A stretch of DNA of 64,000 nt from Rhodothermia bacterium (GTDB taxonomy: Bacteria; Bacteroidota; Rhodothermia; Balneolales; Balneolaceae). Below the pieces are notes generated by a model. The model was not told the DNA's origin. It did no database searches and saw nothing but the letters and a program-made list of their open reading frames with translations. The stretch lies in contig JAUICM010000001.1 in assembly GCA_030427885.1 (NCBI GenBank), positions 62,001 to 126,000 of the forward strand, in the 5' to 3' direction. The position numbers and the translations under genes were made by a program. Shown piece by piece: positions 53,926-62,280 of this stretch (position 1 is the first letter of the stretch; the number at the start of each line of letters is the position of its first letter).

Positions 53926-54531
53926 ATGAAATCTACAAAGCGTTTATTTATTACCATGGCGGTTGTTGCTGTAGGATTACTAACTGTAGCAATGACAGGC
54001 TTCGATCTTAAGAATTGGTCAATCGACCCTTCACACAGCTCAATTGACTTTAAAGTTCGTCACTTCTTTACACCGGTTTCTGGTTCGTTTGAAGAATACA
54101 ATTCAGAGATCTACTTCAACCCGGAAGATCCTAAGAACAGTACCATTGATGTAACTATTATGGTAAAAAGCATCAATACTGAAAACGAGAAAAGAGACGG
54201 GCACTTAATGTCAGGTGATTTCTTTGGAGCGGACGAATTTCCATCCATCAATTTCAAAAGCTCTGATATTGAGAAAACCGGTGAGAATGAATTTATAGCT
54301 CATGGAACACTCACAATTAAAGATGTGAGCAAAGAATTCGACCTGCCTTTTACCTTATTAGGTGTTGCTGAAAACGCATTCAATTCTGAAAAACTGGTAG
54401 CTGGTATTTCAGCTTCTGCCAAACTTAACAGAAATGATTATGGTGTGGGTACCGGTGACTGGGTATCAGACGCTGTGGTAGGAGATGAGGTTTCTATTGA
54501 GATCAATCTGGAGCTGGGAGCGAATAAATAA
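53926..54531 (+). CDS. YceI-family periplasmic lipid-binding-like protein
   Basis: The protein has 201 residues with a signal or anchor helix (LFITMAVVAVGLLTVAMTG) and then the YceI lipocalin-like barrel: WSIDPSHSSIDFKVRHFFTPVSGSF, MVKSINTENEKRDGHLMSGDFF, NRNDYGVG near the end. These proteins bind isoprenoid-type ligands and are often stress-induced. Single-gene unit with palindrome upstream and terminator downstream. Confidence 0.93.
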   Translation: MKSTKRLFITMAVVAVGLLTVAMTGFDLKNWSIDPSHSSIDFKVRHFFTPVSGSFEEYNSEIYFNPEDPKNSTIDVTIMVKSINTENEKRDGHLMSGDFFGADEFPSINFKSSDIEKTGENEFIAHGTLTIKDVSKEFDLPFTLLGVAENAFNSEKLVAGISASAKLNRNDYGVGTGDWVSDAVVGDEVSIEINLELGANK

Positions 54532-54557
54532 ATTTCGCCAATTTTAATTACCTGGTA

Positions 54558-54585
54558 AACGCTGCCCGGAAGGGTGGCGTTTTTT
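54558..54585 (+). terminator. Rho-independent terminator after YceI
   Basis: 10-bp stem AACGCTGCCC / GGGTGGCGTT with two wobble pairs on a GGAA loop, then T residues. Confidence 0.8.
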
Positions 54586-54618
54586 GTTTATAGTTTTAGC
54601 TTAAGATCACTGAAAAAT

Positions 54619-54649
54619 AAATCATTGTGTTTTTATGACGCAATGATTT
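54619..54649. promoter_or_regulatory. Inverted repeat upstream of the CE1-type esterase
   Basis: AAATCATTG and CAATGATTT, extended by three inner pairs (one wobble), with a 7-base centre, 43 bp before ATG 54693. It lacks a clean T run, so an operator or mRNA hairpin is more likely than a terminator. Confidence 0.3.
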
Positions 54650-54692
54650 TATTTCGTTTGAAATAACCAACCTCAGATATAATCATAAATCG

Positions 54693-55835
54693 ATGAAAAT
54701 GAATAAAAGTTTGCCTTATATAACACTTTTAGTGCTGATTCTGATCTCTTCAATAAAAGTATACGGACAGGGGCAACCCGGCCAGCCACCTTTGATCTCG
54801 CCTGAAGTAACAGATGGAAATAAGATCACTTTCAGGATAATGGCTCCGAATGCGGATACGGTAAGACTGAGTGGAAGTGATATTCCCGGATCAATGCGGG
54901 GATTTTTGATGAATAAGAAGGATAGCGGTGTATGGGAGTTTACTACGGATGAATTAGTACCTGGAGCATATCGTTATAATTTTAATGTGGACGGGGTTAC
55001 GGTTGCAGATCCGATCAATCCGCTTACCAGTGAGTCTAATATGAATTCATGGAGTCTGGCAGTATTACCCGGTAATGAATTAATGGATACCAATGATGTA
55101 CCACATGGGGCAGTTTCGGAAGTGACTTATTACTCCGAGACCTTGGGTAAATTCAGAAGAATGCATGTGTACACTCCTCCGGGATATGAAAAAAATGCCA
55201 AAAAATACCCCGTGTTCTATCTGTTGCATGGTGCGTGGGACTCAGATGATTCATGGTCAACCGTAGGGCGCGCCGGATTCATTATTGACAACCTGATCGC
55301 GAAAGGAGAAGCTGTTCCAATGGTGGTTGTGATGCCTGCCGGGCATACGGGTCCAATAAATCGTGGTGGTTTCAACATGGGTTCCTTCGTGGACGACTTC
55401 AATAATGAGATCAAGCCATACATTGAAAGTCATTACAGAGTAAAGACAGATCGTGCAAATCGGGCAATGGCAGGCCTATCAATGGGTGGTGGACATACAG
55501 TTGACATCGCTGTGCCAAACCTGAAAGATTATGCCTATATCGGTGTATTCAGTTCCGGAGTATTTAGTCTTGGCCGGCCGGCAGATCAGCAGCAAGGACC
55601 TTCATATGAAGAAATGCATGCGAAAGTGCTTGATGATGCCAGCCTGAAAAAAGGTCTGAAAGTATTCTGGTTTGGTACCGGGAAAGATGATTTTTTAGTT
55701 CAAACAACAAGAATGACTGTGGAGATGTTTAAAAAGCATGGTTTTGATGTGGTTTATGACGAAACCGAAGGAGCTCATACCTGGCTTGTATGGAGAGATT
55801 ACCTGATCGATTTTGTACCTAAACTGTTCAAATAA
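54693..55835 (+). CDS. CE1-type esterase with N-terminal CBM48-like domain
   Basis: The protein has 380 residues; signal peptide ending VYGQ. Residues about 30-125 form the early-set/CBM48-like domain common in this group (ITFRIMAPNADTVRLSGSDI, GAYRYNFNVDG). The esterase domain has FYLLHGAWDSDDSW near residue 170, nucleophile elbow AGLSMGGGH (Ser near 257) and EGAHTWLVWRDYL with the catalytic His. Homologues include feruloyl and acetyl-xylan esterases and enterochelin-esterase-like enzymes. ATG 54699 (third residue) is an alternative start. Confidence 0.88.
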   Translation: MKMNKSLPYITLLVLILISSIKVYGQGQPGQPPLISPEVTDGNKITFRIMAPNADTVRLSGSDIPGSMRGFLMNKKDSGVWEFTTDELVPGAYRYNFNVDGVTVADPINPLTSESNMNSWSLAVLPGNELMDTNDVPHGAVSEVTYYSETLGKFRRMHVYTPPGYEKNAKKYPVFYLLHGAWDSDDSWSTVGRAGFIIDNLIAKGEAVPMVVVMPAGHTGPINRGGFNMGSFVDDFNNEIKPYIESHYRVKTDRANRAMAGLSMGGGHTVDIAVPNLKDYAYIGVFSSGVFSLGRPADQQQGPSYEEMHAKVLDDASLKKGLKVFWFGTGKDDFLVQTTRMTVEMFKKHGFDVVYDETEGAHTWLVWRDYLIDFVPKLFK

Positions 55836-55860
55836 TTCTAAAGTACGTTGATATAGTAAA

Positions 55861-55893
55861 CCAGTGCCGGAGGAATCTTGCACTGGTTTTTTT
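55861..55893 (+). terminator. Rho-independent terminator
   Basis: 7-bp stem CCAGTGC / GCACTGG and a run of seven T. Confidence 0.8.
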
Positions 55894-56058
55894 GTATCAG
55901 CGTTTCGTCACTCTTCCTGATATTTCCATGTTGTAGTCGGTATATTCTGTAAAAATATATGAACGGATACCGGTGTGTGTAACCCGGGTTAAGAATAAGC
56001 GTAGCTGTTCACCGTTCACACTCACAAGAATTGCAAATACTAACTAACTACAGTACAA

Positions 56059-57951
56059 ATGAAGAAGATTCTTTATGGCATATTATTACTCAATTTTGCA
56101 TATGCCTGTGCTCCTAAAACAGGAGATAACTTATCAAACACTGAACCCTCTGCAACGGAAAAACCAATTTCATCAAGTTTAGATCTCACCAATGTAAATA
56201 ATGATCGGATTTGGGTTGAGATCGATCCGGGGAGTTTCTCTCAGGATACAGTAATTTTCAGATTGCCACGTGTGGTACAGGGAACGTACGATGTGAGTGA
56301 TTTTGGTAGTTTTGTGGATGATTTTGTGGCTTATGATTATTCAGGAGCTCCGATCGCGTATAAGAAGATCGATACCAATAGCTGGGCTATTCCAAATGCA
56401 CGTCAGTTTGATAAACTGGGCTATTATGTGAACGATACATTCGATATTGAAAATACTGATGCTGAAACTCCATTTTCACCTTCAGGAACTAATATCGATT
56501 CGACCAACTATGTATTGAACCTTCACGGTTTCATAGGCTACTTCGATGGGATGTACGAAAGCGATTATTCTATTGATATTACCGCACCAGCTGATTTCAA
56601 AAAGTCCTCTGCTCTTAGTTTAATTGGTACAACTACCAGTGAGGATGGCTCATCGGTGACTGATACCTATTACGCAGATCGATACTTTGAAGTTACCGAC
56701 AATCCCATGATGTACGGAAACCTTGAGATCGTAGAGTTTCCTGTAGGTGATATTAACATAGTATTGAGCATGTATTCTCCCACAGGAGCTCATACTGCAG
56801 AGCAGCAGAAAGAGACCCTGGAAACTATGATGGATGCCCAAAAGAGATATCTGGGTGATCTGAACAGTACTCCACGATACGATGTATTTCTGTATCTGGC
56901 CACCCGGGGCGAGAACGAACCTACAGGAATGGGAGCACTGGAACATCACCGTTCTACCGTAGTGGTTCTGCCAGAGTTTTATCCCGAGGAAGCATTAGAT
57001 GAAGTGATGACCGATGTGGTATCTCATGAGTTCTTTCATATTGTAACTCCGCTTAGCGTTCATTCCGAAGATGTTCACTATTTCGACTATGATCAGCCTA
57101 CTTTCTCAAAACACCTTTGGATGTATGAAGGAGTCACGGAATATTTTGCCAGTCATTTTCAGGTGTATGAAGGGATTCAGTCCCGGCAGGATTTCTATGA
57201 TAAAATTATGGAAAAGATCCAGACTTCTCTGACCCTGGACGATGAAATGAGCTTCACAGAAATGAGTGAGAATATTCTGGAAGAGCCATATGCATCTAAC
57301 TACTACAATGTATATCAAAAAGGAGCATTGATCGGCATGTGCATTGATATCCTTATGCGGGAAGAGAGTGGCGGAGAAAGAAGCATGCTTTCACTGATGA
57401 AGGAACTATCTGCCAAATACGGCATGGATAAACCTTTTGTAGATAATGATATCATTGAAGAGATCACCGAAATGACCTATCCATCGGTAGGTGAATTCCT
57501 GCAAACTCATGTAGTAGGTAACACACCGATAAATTATGAGGATTTCCTTGTCAAAGTTGGGCTTGAGTTCGGCGAAAGAATGGGTGAGTCAACCTTCTTT
57601 CATAGTGGCCAGGCGTTCTATGTAGCGAGTACCCAGGACGGAAACATATACTTCCGTGATGATATGGACCTGAATACCAGCCACATTGAACTTGGAATTC
57701 AGGGCGGTGATGTGATCAAGTCCATAAACGGAACTGATTATACAATCGATAATATCAACGATTTGATTCCACAAACTCTTCAGTGGGCTCCTGAACAGGA
57801 AATTGAAATGGTAGTTATCCGGGATGGAGAAGAAGTAGAAATTTCCGGGGTAGTTGGAACGCCTATGGTTAAAAAACCAGGAATTGTAGAATCAGAAGAT
57901 GCTACCGATGCTCAAAAGCAATTACGTGATCAGTGGTTAGGTACTAACTAA
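56059..57951 (+). CDS. M61-family metallopeptidase with PDZ domain, lipoprotein
   Basis: The protein has 630 residues with a lipoprotein signal (ILLLNFAYACAPK). A beta-rich N-terminal domain is followed by the zinc motif HEFFH near residue 326 with third ligand Glu in MYEGVTEYFASH near 355, as in glycyl aminopeptidases. Near residue 550 is a PDZ domain (HIELGIQGGDVIKSINGTDYT). It is a periplasmic or surface peptidase. Single gene, flanked by terminators. Confidence 0.9.
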   Translation: MKKILYGILLLNFAYACAPKTGDNLSNTEPSATEKPISSSLDLTNVNNDRIWVEIDPGSFSQDTVIFRLPRVVQGTYDVSDFGSFVDDFVAYDYSGAPIAYKKIDTNSWAIPNARQFDKLGYYVNDTFDIENTDAETPFSPSGTNIDSTNYVLNLHGFIGYFDGMYESDYSIDITAPADFKKSSALSLIGTTTSEDGSSVTDTYYADRYFEVTDNPMMYGNLEIVEFPVGDINIVLSMYSPTGAHTAEQQKETLETMMDAQKRYLGDLNSTPRYDVFLYLATRGENEPTGMGALEHHRSTVVVLPEFYPEEALDEVMTDVVSHEFFHIVTPLSVHSEDVHYFDYDQPTFSKHLWMYEGVTEYFASHFQVYEGIQSRQDFYDKIMEKIQTSLTLDDEMSFTEMSENILEEPYASNYYNVYQKGALIGMCIDILMREESGGERSMLSLMKELSAKYGMDKPFVDNDIIEEITEMTYPSVGEFLQTHVVGNTPINYEDFLVKVGLEFGERMGESTFFHSGQAFYVASTQDGNIYFRDDMDLNTSHIELGIQGGDVIKSINGTDYTIDNINDLIPQTLQWAPEQEIEMVVIRDGEEVEISGVVGTPMVKKPGIVESEDATDAQKQLRDQWLGTN

Positions 57952-57963
57952 CCAGAAGTTCAA

Positions 57964-57995
57964 AGAAGGCCTGAAAGAATGGCCTTCTTTTTTTT
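57964..57995 (+). terminator. Rho-independent terminator
   Basis: 8-bp stem AGAAGGCC / GGCCTTCT, nine-base loop, T run. It lies inside the longest frame of the downstream kinase, which shows that the kinase starts later. Confidence 0.88.
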
Positions 57996-58098
57996 GTTAA
58001 TTCAAAAATGTTTGAAAGTTCTGGTTTCTATAAGTATTGACTTTTCTAAGTTCTTTGTTTTCTTTGGTTTTAAACAGGAGTCTTATCCAAAGGTTAGT

Positions 58099-60306
58099 AT
58101 GAGAATTAAGCACAACGTAAATTCCGACTCATTTTCGAATTATAAAGAATGGATGAGGGATGTTGAGAATGTTGCTAAAATAGGAAGGTGGGAGATTGAA
58201 ACAGGAAATGATTCTGTAAAAATAAAATGGACAAAGGGTGTATTCAATATATTTGAGCTTTCCAGAGATAAAATACCCGACATGGAAGAACAGCTTGGGT
58301 TCTTTTTAGATGAGTACAAAGCAAATGTGAAGGAGCAATTCCAAGAGCTTATAGAGAGCGGTAATGAACTGGAATTTGAAGCAAGAATTAAAACTTTAAG
58401 GGGTACTATCAAGTGGATAAAGGTGCTTGGAAAAAGAACGAAAAACGGCGAGAATCATACTTGCATAGGTACAATTCAGGAGATAGGCGATTTAAAGAAA
58501 ATAGAGCTCCAACAAAAGCTTCTTCTTAACAATACAGAAGAGTTTTTTGTGGTTGTTGATAAGAAATACAGCATTGTTACATTTAATGAACAGTTTGCAA
58601 AGGAATACGAGAAACTTTTTGATAGAAAGGTTAAAAAAGGTGGTTCAATTCTGGATTATTCTACGGGTTCACCTGAGCAGCTAAAAAAGGTGTATCAAAA
58701 CGTTTTTTCCGGAGCTAAAGAGAAAAGAGAACTTAGATATCCTGGGAGAGAAGGTACAGAAGATCGGTTCTATTCAATGATATATAAGCCCGCTTACGAT
58801 GAAATTGGAAATTCAATAATTGGTGCTTTTGTAACTGTTAGAGATATAACCGATGAGGTAAAGGCAAAAAAAGAGCTTGAAATCAGAGAGAATCGATTCA
58901 GAGCATTGGTCGAAAACGGAGCTGACGGGATTGCGATTCTGAATACAGATGGGAGTTTAAAATATATTACTCCATCAATCAAAAAGATACTTGGCTACTC
59001 GGTAGAAGAAATAATGAATATTACATTGTTTGATCTGCTTCACCCTGATGATGTTGATGGTATCGAAAATAAAATGATGGAGGTGATAAGTAGGCCAGGA
59101 ATACCAATAAAAGGACACACTTCTAGGTTAAAGCATAAAAATGGTCACTGGGTATGGCTTGAGGCAGTAATTACAAATATGCTGGAAGATCCTACCGTTG
59201 CAGGTATAGTTGACAATTTCCGGGACATAACTGAGCAGGTAGAAGCAGAAATACAACTTGAAATGCTTTACGAAAGGTTAAGCAAACATCTGGAAAACTC
59301 ACCTCTGGGAGTAGTTGAATACGACAAAGATCTGAGAATTACCAAATGGTCCAAAAAATGTGAGGACATTTTTGGATGGACTGAACAAGAGATATTGGAG
59401 TCTGAAACATCAGCCTTTGACCTCATATATGATGATGATGCTCCTAAGGTAACAGTTATCGCATCGGAACTTGCATCAGGGATTGAAGAGGGAAATGTAT
59501 CAATTAACAGAAACTACACAAAAGAGGGTAAAATAATTGATTGTGTATGGTATAATTCTGTAATCAAGAAAAAGGATGGTTCTGTTGATACGATTATGTC
59601 CCTGGTTCAGGATATAACACAGCGGTTAAAGTCAGATAAAGAGCTCCAGGACAGTAATAAAGAAAAATCGATACTACTTGCAGAAATTCATCACAGAGTA
59701 AAGAATAATCTGGCAATAATTTCAGGGCTTATTCAACTACAAATATTTAAGGTGAAGGATGAAAATCTGGTAAATGTTCTACTTTCAAGTATTTCCAGGA
59801 TAAAGTCAATTGCTTTAATACACGAGCAATTGTACACCTCTCAGGATTTTCGAAATATCAGTTTCGATAGAAACATTGAAAAATTGGTTGCAAGCATTTC
59901 AGAGATCATGAACCCGTCAGACGGAATTACTGTAAACTATGATCTGAAAAATATTAATCTGAATATAAATCAGGCAATTCCTTGTGCCTTATTTGTAAAT
60001 GAAGCCGTAACCAATGTATTCAAACATGCTTTTGAAGAGAGGTTATCTGGGATTCTGGAAGTAAAATGCAGTATTGATGACAATAATGTTTCGATTATGA
60101 TAAAAGATGATGGGCATGGTTTTGATACCTCTAAGTACAAGTCAACAAGTGATTCACTTGGTGTAAAATTACTTGAGATGGTCAGCGAACAGTTACATGG
60201 AACTCTTGAGATGAAGTCAGATAAGGAAAAAGGAACTTCTGTGAAACTTTCTTTTGAAAAATCAGAAGAAGTTTCAGGAAGTTCAGCAAGGGTACTTAAT
60301 TACTAA
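58099..60306 (+). CDS. Multi-PAS sensor histidine kinase (HisKA_2/HWE-like)
   Basis: The true start is taken as ATG 58099 (AGG upstream) because a terminator covers the start of the longer frame. The 735-residue soluble protein has about four PAS/PAC units (GRWEIETGNDSVKIKW; VDKKYSIVTFNEQF; GIAILNTDGSLKYITPSI; GVVEYDKDLRITKWSKKC), then a HisKA_2 dimer helix with the phosphorylated His (AEIHHRVKNNLAIISGL near residue 570) and an HATPase domain (NEAVTNVFKHAF, DDGHGFD). No membrane segment and no adjacent response regulator. It senses an intracellular signal. Confidence 0.9.
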   Translation: MRIKHNVNSDSFSNYKEWMRDVENVAKIGRWEIETGNDSVKIKWTKGVFNIFELSRDKIPDMEEQLGFFLDEYKANVKEQFQELIESGNELEFEARIKTLRGTIKWIKVLGKRTKNGENHTCIGTIQEIGDLKKIELQQKLLLNNTEEFFVVVDKKYSIVTFNEQFAKEYEKLFDRKVKKGGSILDYSTGSPEQLKKVYQNVFSGAKEKRELRYPGREGTEDRFYSMIYKPAYDEIGNSIIGAFVTVRDITDEVKAKKELEIRENRFRALVENGADGIAILNTDGSLKYITPSIKKILGYSVEEIMNITLFDLLHPDDVDGIENKMMEVISRPGIPIKGHTSRLKHKNGHWVWLEAVITNMLEDPTVAGIVDNFRDITEQVEAEIQLEMLYERLSKHLENSPLGVVEYDKDLRITKWSKKCEDIFGWTEQEILESETSAFDLIYDDDAPKVTVIASELASGIEEGNVSINRNYTKEGKIIDCVWYNSVIKKKDGSVDTIMSLVQDITQRLKSDKELQDSNKEKSILLAEIHHRVKNNLAIISGLIQLQIFKVKDENLVNVLLSSISRIKSIALIHEQLYTSQDFRNISFDRNIEKLVASISEIMNPSDGITVNYDLKNINLNINQAIPCALFVNEAVTNVFKHAFEERLSGILEVKCSIDDNNVSIMIKDDGHGFDTSKYKSTSDSLGVKLLEMVSEQLHGTLEMKSDKEKGTSVKLSFEKSEEVSGSSARVLNY

Positions 60307-60353
60307 TAGGATCAATTGATCATTTTATCTTAACATCGAAATACTTAAAAATC

Positions 60354-60815
60354 ATGAAAAAAATTCTACTACTTATTTTGTTAACCGCTTGCTCTGTTAC
60401 GGGAGCCGAAGCTCAACAAACAGATGAGCAGCTTATCAAAGAAGCGATCAATACCATGTTTGATGGGATGAGAGCCGGGGATAGCACAATGGTTGCATCT
60501 GTATTCACCCGAGACGCAGTGATGCAAAGCATCGCCATGAACAGGGAAGGGGAAGTGGTTAAAATATCAGGTTCTCTGGATAGATTTCTGACAGCTGTTG
60601 GTACACCACACGATGAAGTTTGGGATGAACAGATCTCCGGCTTTACTATTCAGATAGATGGAGACCTTGCTTCTGTATGGACGCCTTATAAATTCATTCT
60701 GGGGGGTAACTTCTCTCATTGTGGCGTCAATTCATTCCAGATGGCAAGACTTGACGGAGACTGGAAGGTTATTTACATCGTGGATACACGTCGCAGAACA
60801 GAATGTGTGGAATAA
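60354..60815 (+). CDS. NTF2-like (SnoaL/DUF4440) secreted protein
   Basis: The protein has 153 residues with a signal peptide (ILLLILLTACSVTGAEAQQ) and an NTF2-like cone fold (EAINTMFDGMRAGDSTMVASVFTRDAVM, VNSFQMARLDGDWKVIYIVDTRR). Enzymatic role unknown. The Cys in its signal could also make it a lipoprotein. It is convergent with the next gene, three bases apart. Confidence 0.85.
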   Translation: MKKILLLILLTACSVTGAEAQQTDEQLIKEAINTMFDGMRAGDSTMVASVFTRDAVMQSIAMNREGEVVKISGSLDRFLTAVGTPHDEVWDEQISGFTIQIDGDLASVWTPYKFILGGNFSHCGVNSFQMARLDGDWKVIYIVDTRRRTECVE

Positions 60816-60818
60816 GCA

Positions 60819-61112
60819 CTATTTACTGAGAAGCTTGTCGATAAGACGGGCTTTCTCAGGATCTGCATACACCCCATAGGCCACAATTAAAAGTCCTTTG
60901 ATTCCTTTATGGGATTCTATGGCATATACAGTTGATTCACTGCCCGGATCCGTTCCAGAGTCGAAGATATGTGATTCAACTATTTTTACTTCGTCTGCAA
61001 CGTACTTATGCTCTAATTCAGCGCAACTTATAAACTTACCATCGAGCTCGTAAGTATAAGTGAATCCCTTTTCTTTTAAGCTTTCCACAGCATCTGCTAT
61101 ATCTTTATACAT
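60819..61112 (-). CDS. Small conserved cytoplasmic protein (97 aa)
   Basis: MYKDIADAVESLKEKGFTYTY, ESTVYAIESHKGIKGLLIVAYGVYAD and a C-terminal short helix match a Bacteroidota family that databases often label phosphoribosylpyrophosphate synthetase. It is far too short and has none of the PRPP-synthetase motifs, so that label should not be copied. Function unknown. Confidence 0.75.
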   Translation of the reverse strand: MYKDIADAVESLKEKGFTYTYELDGKFISCAELEHKYVADEVKIVESHIFDSGTDPGSESTVYAIESHKGIKGLLIVAYGVYADPEKARLIDKLLSK

Positions 61113-61147
61113 GATTCCTCTTGAATTTATAAACTAAACTAACAGGT

Positions 61148-61176
61148 AAAAAAAAAGCTCCACAAAGTGGAGCTTT
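61148..61176 (-). terminator. Terminator of the histone H1-like gene
   Basis: On the minus strand a perfect 10-bp stem AAAGCTCCAC / GTGGAGCTTT with a three-base loop and a T run. Confidence 0.88.
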
Positions 61177-61196
61177 CAAATTGTAGTAAGGAGCGA

Positions 61197-61373
61197 TTAG
61201 CTGGCGTTCTTTTGAGCCTGAATCTCCAAACGAATTTCTTGAGCTAGTTTTTTAAGATCCTGAAGCCCTTTACGTGCTCTGGTTCCCGCAGCTTTATTAC
61301 CTTTATCATAGAATTTTTCCATTTCAGCTGAAACACTATCAACTAATCCTTGTAGTTCGCTTACTCTACTCAT
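61197..61373 (-). CDS. Histone H1-like small protein (58 aa)
   Basis: The encoded protein is SRVSELQGLVDSVSAEMEKF followed by YDKGNKAAGTRARKGLQDLK and a helix with LAQEIRLEIQ. This is the Bacteroidota histone H1/Hc1-like family of 55-60 residues: an all-helical, Lys/Arg-rich protein thought to bind DNA. Monocistronic with its own terminator. The flanking gap 61374-61581 contains nothing I can identify. Confidence 0.85.
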   Translation of the reverse strand: MSRVSELQGLVDSVSAEMEKFYDKGNKAAGTRARKGLQDLKKLAQEIRLEIQAQKNAS

Positions 61374-61581
61374 TATATAACTCCGTTATGTTTTTGTTAA
61401 TTTGATTTCCTTTTAAGAAACTGCGTTGAAGCTATCGAATCACAGCTTTTGAGTCAAATTAAAAAGTGCATTTTCAGCTATAAAATCGAAGTTTTTTTTG
61501 CTTTATCCCCCTTTTAGAGCTTGTATAAACCAAATTTTATTTTATGGTATTGGAAATATGTCACAAATCGGACTTTTGGGG

Positions 61582-62280
61582 CTATTTGCGCAAAGAGCCC
61601 GAAGTAAAACTAAATGGCAGAAGGTCTACGGTAAAATGCTCAGACATAGAATTATCAGAGTGGTAAAGCCTGATCTTATTAAGCGGAAGGTGTTCAAGAA
61701 TCACTTGCCGGCAAGCGCCACATGGACTGCTTACTTCTCCAAATTTAGTATGAACAGCTAAGTCAGTTAATTCTGTATCTCCGTTAGCAATACTCTTGGC
61801 TAAAGCAACTCTTTCGGCGCAAAGACCAGATGCCCATTCAGTGAATTCAATATTTACCCCTTCATACATTCCGGTTTCGGTATACAAAAGTGCTGATACC
61901 GGGAAATCAGAGTTTGGAGCCACAGCTTTACTCAACAGATCCTGTAGGTCAGAGCCTTCACTAGTTGACTTGATCTTAGAAAGGTCTTCCGGTTCAATAG
62001 TACTTATATCTGAAATTACCCTGATCTCAAGCCCAAATTCATTTTTCCAGTATTCCAGTTGATCAAAGTCAGTATCCGGCAATAAAAGAGCGGAGGGAGT
62101 ATCACCTTCACTTACACAAATAGAGCAGGCTGCCTGTACAGCTGAAATTGTGAGTGGGTATGAAACATTCTCGATACGAACACCAGCGTAAAACTTCCCG
62201 CTTTTTCCCTGTATCAAACAACTTCTTTGTTTTCCGGAATAAGGGGTATAGGATCTGCTATTTAAGATATCCCAATTCAT
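61582..62280 (-). CDS. cdd: Cytidine deaminase, two-domain form with catalytic C-terminal half
   Basis: The protein has 232 residues and two CDA folds. The N-terminal half (YTPYSGKQRSCLIQ, FYAGVRIENVSYPLTISAVQA) lacks the zinc Cys/Glu residues. The C-terminal half (PVSALLYTETGMYEGVNIEF) has the zinc and catalytic set in LCAERVALAKSI near residue 153 and SSPCGACRQV near 187. It deaminates cytidine and deoxycytidine. In E. coli Cdd the N-terminal half is the catalytic one, so the order is reversed here. The start overlaps the upstream gene's stop by one base. Confidence 0.87.
   Translation of the reverse strand: MNWDILNSRSYTPYSGKQRSCLIQGKSGKFYAGVRIENVSYPLTISAVQAACSICVSEGDTPSALLLPDTDFDQLEYWKNEFGLEIRVISDISTIEPEDLSKIKSTSEGSDLQDLLSKAVAPNSDFPVSALLYTETGMYEGVNIEFTEWASGLCAERVALAKSIANGDTELTDLAVHTKFGEVSSPCGACRQVILEHLPLNKIRLYHSDNSMSEHFTVDLLPFSFTSGSLRK

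Noticed and set aside
57979-58098. Longer N-terminus for the histidine kinase
   Set aside because: It would begin inside a strong terminator, lacks a ribosome binding site and adds only a hydrophobic, Phe-rich stretch.
60819-61112. Phosphoribosylpyrophosphate synthetase
   Set aside because: Only 97 residues and no PRPP or ATP-binding motifs; the common database label is unsupported.
61498-61761. Open frame on the plus strand
   Set aside because: Its coding half is antisense to the cytidine deaminase gene, whose motifs are clear; the rest covers an AT-rich gap.
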